From: Candidatus Poribacteria bacterium
Lineage (GTDB): Bacteria; Poribacteria; WGA-4E; GCA-2687025
Direction: 5' to 3'
NCBI GenBank assembly: GCA_002687025.1
Contig: NYZG01000398.1
Coordinates: 1 to 16,447 of the forward strand
DNA length: 16,447 nt
In this document: positions 13,087-16,447 of the stretch, piece after piece
Layout: the number at the start of each line of letters is the position of its first letter
How positions within the stretch are numbered: position 1 is the first letter of the stretch
Position numbers and translations under genes: made by a program
Notes under the pieces: model-generated
Told to the model about the DNA's origin: nothing
Database searches by the model: none
What the model saw: the letters and a program-made list of their open reading frames with translations, nothing else

Positions 13087-15090
13087 ATGACAGAGCGTAT
13101 CGCGGCCGAGATCGCGCGGTTGAGCGAGGAGATAAGGCGGCACGAGTGGCTGTACTACGTCGCCGTGGCTCCCGAGCTCCCCGACGCCGAGTTCGATCGC
13201 CTCATGAAGCGTCTGGAGGCGCTTGAGGCGGAGCATCCATCGCTCGTCGCGCCAGACTCGCCCACGCGTCGCGTAGGCGGCGGCATATCAGATGGGATGG
13301 CGACGATCGAACACGCCATCCCCATGCTGTCGCTGGACAACAGCTACGACGAGTCCGAACTCGCAGACTTCGAGGTCCGCGCGCGTCGCATCCTGGGCGA
13401 TCAGGAGCTGGACTACGTCTGCGAACTTAAGATCGACGGTGTCGCCGTATCGCTCCTGTACGAGGACGGCGTCTACGTCCGCGGCGCGACGCGCGGCGAC
13501 GGGCGGGTCGGCGAGCGCATCACGGACAACCTGCGCACGATCCGAAGCATCCCGCTGCGTCTGCGCGCGGACGCTCCCGGCGTCCTCGAAGTGCGTGGCG
13601 AGGTGTACATGCCACGCGACAGCCTCGACATGGTGAACGTCCAGCGCGACGAGGCTGGCGAGCCGCCGTTCGCCAACCCGCGCAACGCCGCGGCCGGCTC
13701 CGTGAGACTGCAAGACGCCGCGCAGACCGCATCGCGGCCCCTCGATGTCTTCATATACAGCATTGCGGAGAACGGGAACCCACGCGCCGAAACCCACGCG
13801 AAGACGCTGCAACTCATGGCCGAGTGGGGCTTCCGCACGAATCCCGAAGCGCGCGTCGTCGCGACGATCGACGACGTCGTAGCGTACTGCCACGAGTGGA
13901 CCGAGAAACGCCCCAAGCTCCCCTACGAGATCGACGGCGTGGTCGTGAAGGTGAACGCGCTGGCCCAGCAGCGCGAGCTCGGCTCGACCGCGAAGAGCCC
14001 TCGCTGGGCCATCTCCTACAAGTTCCCGGCTACGCAAGCGATGACGGTCGTCCGCGAGATACAGGCTCAGGTCGGCCGCACGGGCGTGCTGACACCGCGC
14101 GCGACGCTCGAACCGGTCGAGTTGGACGGCGTGACCATCTCGCACGCGACGCTGCACAACGCCGACGAAGTGGCGCGCAAGGACATCCGTGTAGGAGACA
14201 CGGTGACACTCGAACGCGCGGGAGGCGTAATCCCCGCCGTCATCGCCGTTGTCATGGGCCGCCGCCCGGCGGATGCGGAGCCGTTCGCAATGCCGTCGGC
14301 TTGCCCGTCGTGCGGGGCGTCGGTGACGCGCATCGCCGACGAGGCCGCGACGCGATGCGTCAACCCCGGCTGCCTCGCGCAGTTGCATCGGCGTCTTGAG
14401 CACTTCGCCTCGCGAAAGGCCCTCGACATCGACGGCTTGGGCACGTCGGTCGCCCAGTTGCTCGTGGACGCGGGCATGGTGCGCGACCTGTCCGACGCGT
14501 ATTCGCTGGACGTATCGGCCCTGGCCGAACTCGACGGGATGGCGGAGCCATCGGCGCAGGGCCTCGCGCGCTCGATCGCCGCGAGCAAGGACAGCGACCC
14601 GGCCCGGCTGCTGCACGCCATCGGCGTCCCGTTCGTCGGAGCAAACATCGCCGAGTTGCTGGTGGACGAGTTCGGCTCAATAGACGCCATCGCTGGGGCG
14701 TCGGCAGAGGCGCTGGAGGCGGTACACGGCATAGGCGCGCGTGTTGCGGCGAGCGTGGTCGGGTTCTTCGCCGCCGACGCCAACCGGCGCGTGCTGGACG
14801 CGATGCGTCGTTGCGGCGTCCGCATGGCGCGAGAATCCGCCCAGGTCGAGACGACGGACGCGCTCGCCGGGGAGACGTTCGTTCTGACCGGTGAGATGCC
14901 GACGCTCACGCGAGCCGACGCCACCGAGAAGATCAAGGCTGCGGGTGGGCGCGTGACGGGATCGGTGAGTGGGAAGACGAGTTACGTTGTAGCCGGCGCC
15001 AACGCGGGGTCGAAGCTGACGCGAGCCCAGGAGCTTGGCGTCACGGTGCTGGGCGAGGACGCCTTGTTGGAGCTTCTGCGTGCGGAGTGA
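13087..15090 (+). CDS. ligA: NAD+-dependent DNA ligase
   Basis: LigA seals nicks in replication and repair, using NAD+. The 667-residue protein is full length. Domain order: Ia NAD-binding domain (ELPDAEFDRLMKRLEALE; SPTRRVGG); adenylation domain with the AMP-accepting lysine K115 in CELKIDGVA, then ATRGDGRVGE, LEVRGEVYM and FANPRNAAAGSVR; OB fold (VGRTGVLTPRATLEPVEL); four-cysteine zinc finger C406, C409, C424, C429; helix-hairpin-helix region (LDIDGLGTSVAQLLVDAG and later GIGARVAASV); and a C-terminal BRCT domain from about 590 (LAGETFVLTGEMPTLTRADA, KTSYVVAG). An AGGA lies 11 bases before the ATG at 13087, a longish spacing, but the family N-terminus fits. The next gene overlaps its end by 11 bases, so the two repair proteins are probably made together. 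Confidence 0.98.
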   Translation: MTERIAAEIARLSEEIRRHEWLYYVAVAPELPDAEFDRLMKRLEALEAEHPSLVAPDSPTRRVGGGISDGMATIEHAIPMLSLDNSYDESELADFEVRARRILGDQELDYVCELKIDGVAVSLLYEDGVYVRGATRGDGRVGERITDNLRTIRSIPLRLRADAPGVLEVRGEVYMPRDSLDMVNVQRDEAGEPPFANPRNAAAGSVRLQDAAQTASRPLDVFIYSIAENGNPRAETHAKTLQLMAEWGFRTNPEARVVATIDDVVAYCHEWTEKRPKLPYEIDGVVVKVNALAQQRELGSTAKSPRWAISYKFPATQAMTVVREIQAQVGRTGVLTPRATLEPVELDGVTISHATLHNADEVARKDIRVGDTVTLERAGGVIPAVIAVVMGRRPADAEPFAMPSACPSCGASVTRIADEAATRCVNPGCLAQLHRRLEHFASRKALDIDGLGTSVAQLLVDAGMVRDLSDAYSLDVSALAELDGMAEPSAQGLARSIAASKDSDPARLLHAIGVPFVGANIAELLVDEFGSIDAIAGASAEALEAVHGIGARVAASVVGFFAADANRRVLDAMRRCGVRMARESAQVETTDALAGETFVLTGEMPTLTRADATEKIKAAGGRVTGSVSGKTSYVVAGANAGSKLTRAQELGVTVLGEDALLELLRAE

Positions 15091-15706
15091 TGCGGAGGAG
15101 CTCGCGCTTCTCGGCGACGACATCGCAGGATGCTCGGCCTGCTTCGCGGACGGGGGCGCCGTCCCGGTGTTCGCGCACAGGACCGGCGCGCGCGTGCTGG
15201 TCATCGGGCAGGCTCCGAGCTTGACGGATTCGCGCACGCGCAGCACATTCAGCGGGCCGGGCGGCAGGCGGCTCCGCGCGTGGTTGGACGAGGCGGGCGT
15301 GCCGGAGGAGGACGTGAGCTTCTCCGCCCTGACGAAGTGCTACCCCGGCAAGAGCCCCGGGGGCAAAGGCGACCGGGCGCCCACACGCGTCGAGATCGCG
15401 GCGTGCCGCCCGTTCCTCGAGCGCGAGATACGCGCGCTCCGGCCGCGAATCGTGCTGCTGGTCGGTGCCATGGCCATCAACGAACTGCTGCGCCGGGCGC
15501 CTCTCGCGGATTTGGTTGGGCAGGCATTCGATGGCTCGTCGAGTATTCTCATCGCACACGCGAGCGACGAGCCCGGCAGCGTCTTGGTCGTGCCGCTCCC
15601 GCACTGTTCCGGGGCAAGCCTGTGGCTGAATCGACCTGAGCACCAGGCGCTGCTAGCCGACGCCATCCACCAGATACGCAACGCGTACGCATCCATCACT
15701 GCATAG
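15080..15706 (+). CDS. Uracil-DNA glycosylase-superfamily protein with probable 4Fe-4S cluster
   Basis: This 208-residue protein belongs to the UDG superfamily, which removes damaged bases from DNA. Four cysteines sit where family 4/5 enzymes bind a 4Fe-4S cluster: C18 and C21 (CSAC), C87 (LTKCYPG) and C109 (IAACRPF). Motif 1 reads VLVIGQAPS (43-47) instead of GEAPG or GLAPA. Motif 2 reads PLPHCSGASLWLNRPEH where relatives usually have HPS. The middle, KCYPGKSPGGKGDRAPTRVE, is typical of a common uncharacterised UDG-like subfamily. I take the GTG at 15080, which has GGAG 7 bases upstream and overlaps ligA by 11 bases; the frame is open back to 15035, but that part would lie inside the ligA BRCT domain. 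Family membership is good; uracil excision is unproven. Confidence 0.85.
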   Translation: MRSDAEELALLGDDIAGCSACFADGGAVPVFAHRTGARVLVIGQAPSLTDSRTRSTFSGPGGRRLRAWLDEAGVPEEDVSFSALTKCYPGKSPGGKGDRAPTRVEIAACRPFLEREIRALRPRIVLLVGAMAINELLRRAPLADLVGQAFDGSSSILIAHASDEPGSVLVVPLPHCSGASLWLNRPEHQALLADAIHQIRNAYASITA

Positions 15707-15715
15707 GCTGCCGCG

Positions 15716-16447
15716 ATGTCCGCTGAGACCCCCACGACCCGCCATCACAGCCGTGACTGGGCGTGGCTTGCCATAGTCACGGGCATCGCGGCGGCGCTCC
15801 GGTTCGTGCATCTTGGCGAGTGGAGCTTCTGGGCCGACGAGATATTCACACTGCGCGACGCGCGCGCCTTCCCCACGTCCCTCACCATGAACCCCATCCC
15901 GTACGCCTGCGTTGCGGCGTGCATCAAGCTGTTCGGCGTGTCGGAGTGGTCGGTTCGGCTCGCGCCGGCGTTGGCGGGAGTCGCCTGCGCGCCGCTCTCG
16001 CACTGGGCGGGCCGGCGGCTCTTCTCGGTGTGGACGGGTCGCGCGGCGGCCCTCCTCGTGGCTCTCTCGCCGTGGCATCTGTTCTGGTCGCAAAACGCGC
16101 GACACTACGTGTTCACGTTCCTGTTCGCACTCGTGGCGCTCGTCGCGTTCCACGAGGCGATGCGCGAGGGCGATGTCTGGTGGTCGGCCGCGGCGCTTGC
16201 CGCGACGGTCGCAGTTGGGTTGTCGCACACGCCGGCCGCGGCATTCGTGCTGGGGCCGGTGTCGTTCTGCGCGGTGAAGACCTTTCGCCGCCGCGGGTGG
16301 GCCACGGAGGGACGGCGGCTGCGTGCGCTTCTCGTGTACTTCGCGCCGATGGCGGCCGCGGGTGTCGTCGTTGGTCTCACCCCCGCACTACGCGCGTACG
16401 TCGTCGCGGGCTGGGGGCGCAACGCTCGGGCGCGCTCCGTCCCGTAC
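15716..16447 (+). CDS. GT39/ArnT-like polytopic membrane glycosyltransferase (3' partial)
   Basis: The frame is open from the ATG at 15716 to the window end; 244 residues are visible. A short polar start leads to a first membrane helix (AWLAIVTGIAAALRFVHLG). Then comes the outside loop FWADEIFTL with D41-E42, the acidic motif of GT-C transferases such as PMT/ArnT. Several more helices follow, with the characteristic loop SPWHLFWSQNARHYVFTFLFALVAL. These enzymes use a polyprenyl-phosphate sugar to modify proteins or lipids on the outer face of the membrane. The gene begins 9 bases after the UDG-like gene with only a weak AGG before it, so it may belong to the same transcript. Sugar and acceptor cannot be told, and the C-terminal part is outside the window. 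Confidence 0.85.
   Translation, partial: MSAETPTTRHHSRDWAWLAIVTGIAAALRFVHLGEWSFWADEIFTLRDARAFPTSLTMNPIPYACVAACIKLFGVSEWSVRLAPALAGVACAPLSHWAGRRLFSVWTGRAAALLVALSPWHLFWSQNARHYVFTFLFALVALVAFHEAMREGDVWWSAAALAATVAVGLSHTPAAAFVLGPVSFCAVKTFRRRGWATEGRRLRALLVYFAPMAAAGVVVGLTPALRAYVVAGWGRNARARSVPY

Noticed and set aside
12710..13226. Small open frames in the interval before ligA as possible small proteins.
   Set aside because: They overlap each other and the paired structure, lack ribosome sites, and their products are Pro/Arg/Gly-rich without pattern.
13288..14616. A 442-codon open frame on the minus strand inside ligA.
   Set aside because: It is fully antisense to a complete ligA, with no ribosome site and no recognisable domain.

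Overview
The window is GC-rich bacterial chromosomal DNA, densely packed with genes on both strands. Most are housekeeping or cell-envelope genes. I see no rRNA, tRNA, CRISPR array, insertion sequence or phage gene. Lineage cannot be fixed by eye. Several features together suggest a Gram-negative-type bacterium of a little-studied phylum (FCB-like, Poribacteria/Latescibacteria-like or similar): a CRTAC1-type FG-GAP/ASPIC protein, a group II geranylgeranylglyceryl-phosphate synthase, a short phosphoglycerate mutase, a periplasmic-type PBP4 carboxypeptidase and many exported proteins. That placement is inference.

Layout, left to right. At 1-1011 (+) is the 3' part of an exported FG-GAP/ASPIC-UnbV protein, which overlaps tail to tail with an M20 metallopeptidase (989-2227, -). 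At 2253-2960 (-) is a two-gene VapBC-like toxin-antitoxin module with a palindrome just upstream (2991-3008). uvrC (3107-4939, +) converges on a PBP4-family D-Ala-D-Ala carboxypeptidase (4941-6314, -). Their stop codons sit within one strong hairpin (4929-4963). After a divergent promoter region with a 16-bp direct repeat comes a small c-type cytochrome (6545-7159, +), then a lipoprotein with a cupredoxin-like copper site (7241-8023, +), plausibly an electron-transfer pair. A GGGP synthase (8172-8933, +) with a good promoter is followed by phosphoglycerate mutase (8986-9597, +).

A leftward three-gene operon covers 12704-9624: a CDP-alcohol phosphatidyltransferase, a WD40/TolB-like exported beta-propeller and a TRAM-less RumA-type RNA m5U methyltransferase. 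A 382-base gene-free stretch (12705-13086) holds a promoter for that operon and a long imperfect stem that may be a structured RNA. From there a rightward cluster runs to the window end: ligA (13087-15090), an overlapping Fe-S uracil-DNA glycosylase-family gene (15080-15706) and the 5' part of a GT39-type membrane glycosyltransferase (15716 to the end).

The genes fall into themes rather than one pathway: DNA repair (uvrC, ligA, UDG-like), envelope and lipids (PBP4, GGGPS, CDP-alcohol transferase, GT39), periplasmic electron transfer, and RNA modification. I found no clear undescribed multi-gene system. The items most worth a second look are the structured element at 12804-12963, the possible archaeal-type lipid potential (GGGPS plus an inositol-phosphate-synthase-like transferase), the toxin-antitoxin operator palindrome, the shared convergent terminator and the UDG-like protein with altered motifs.
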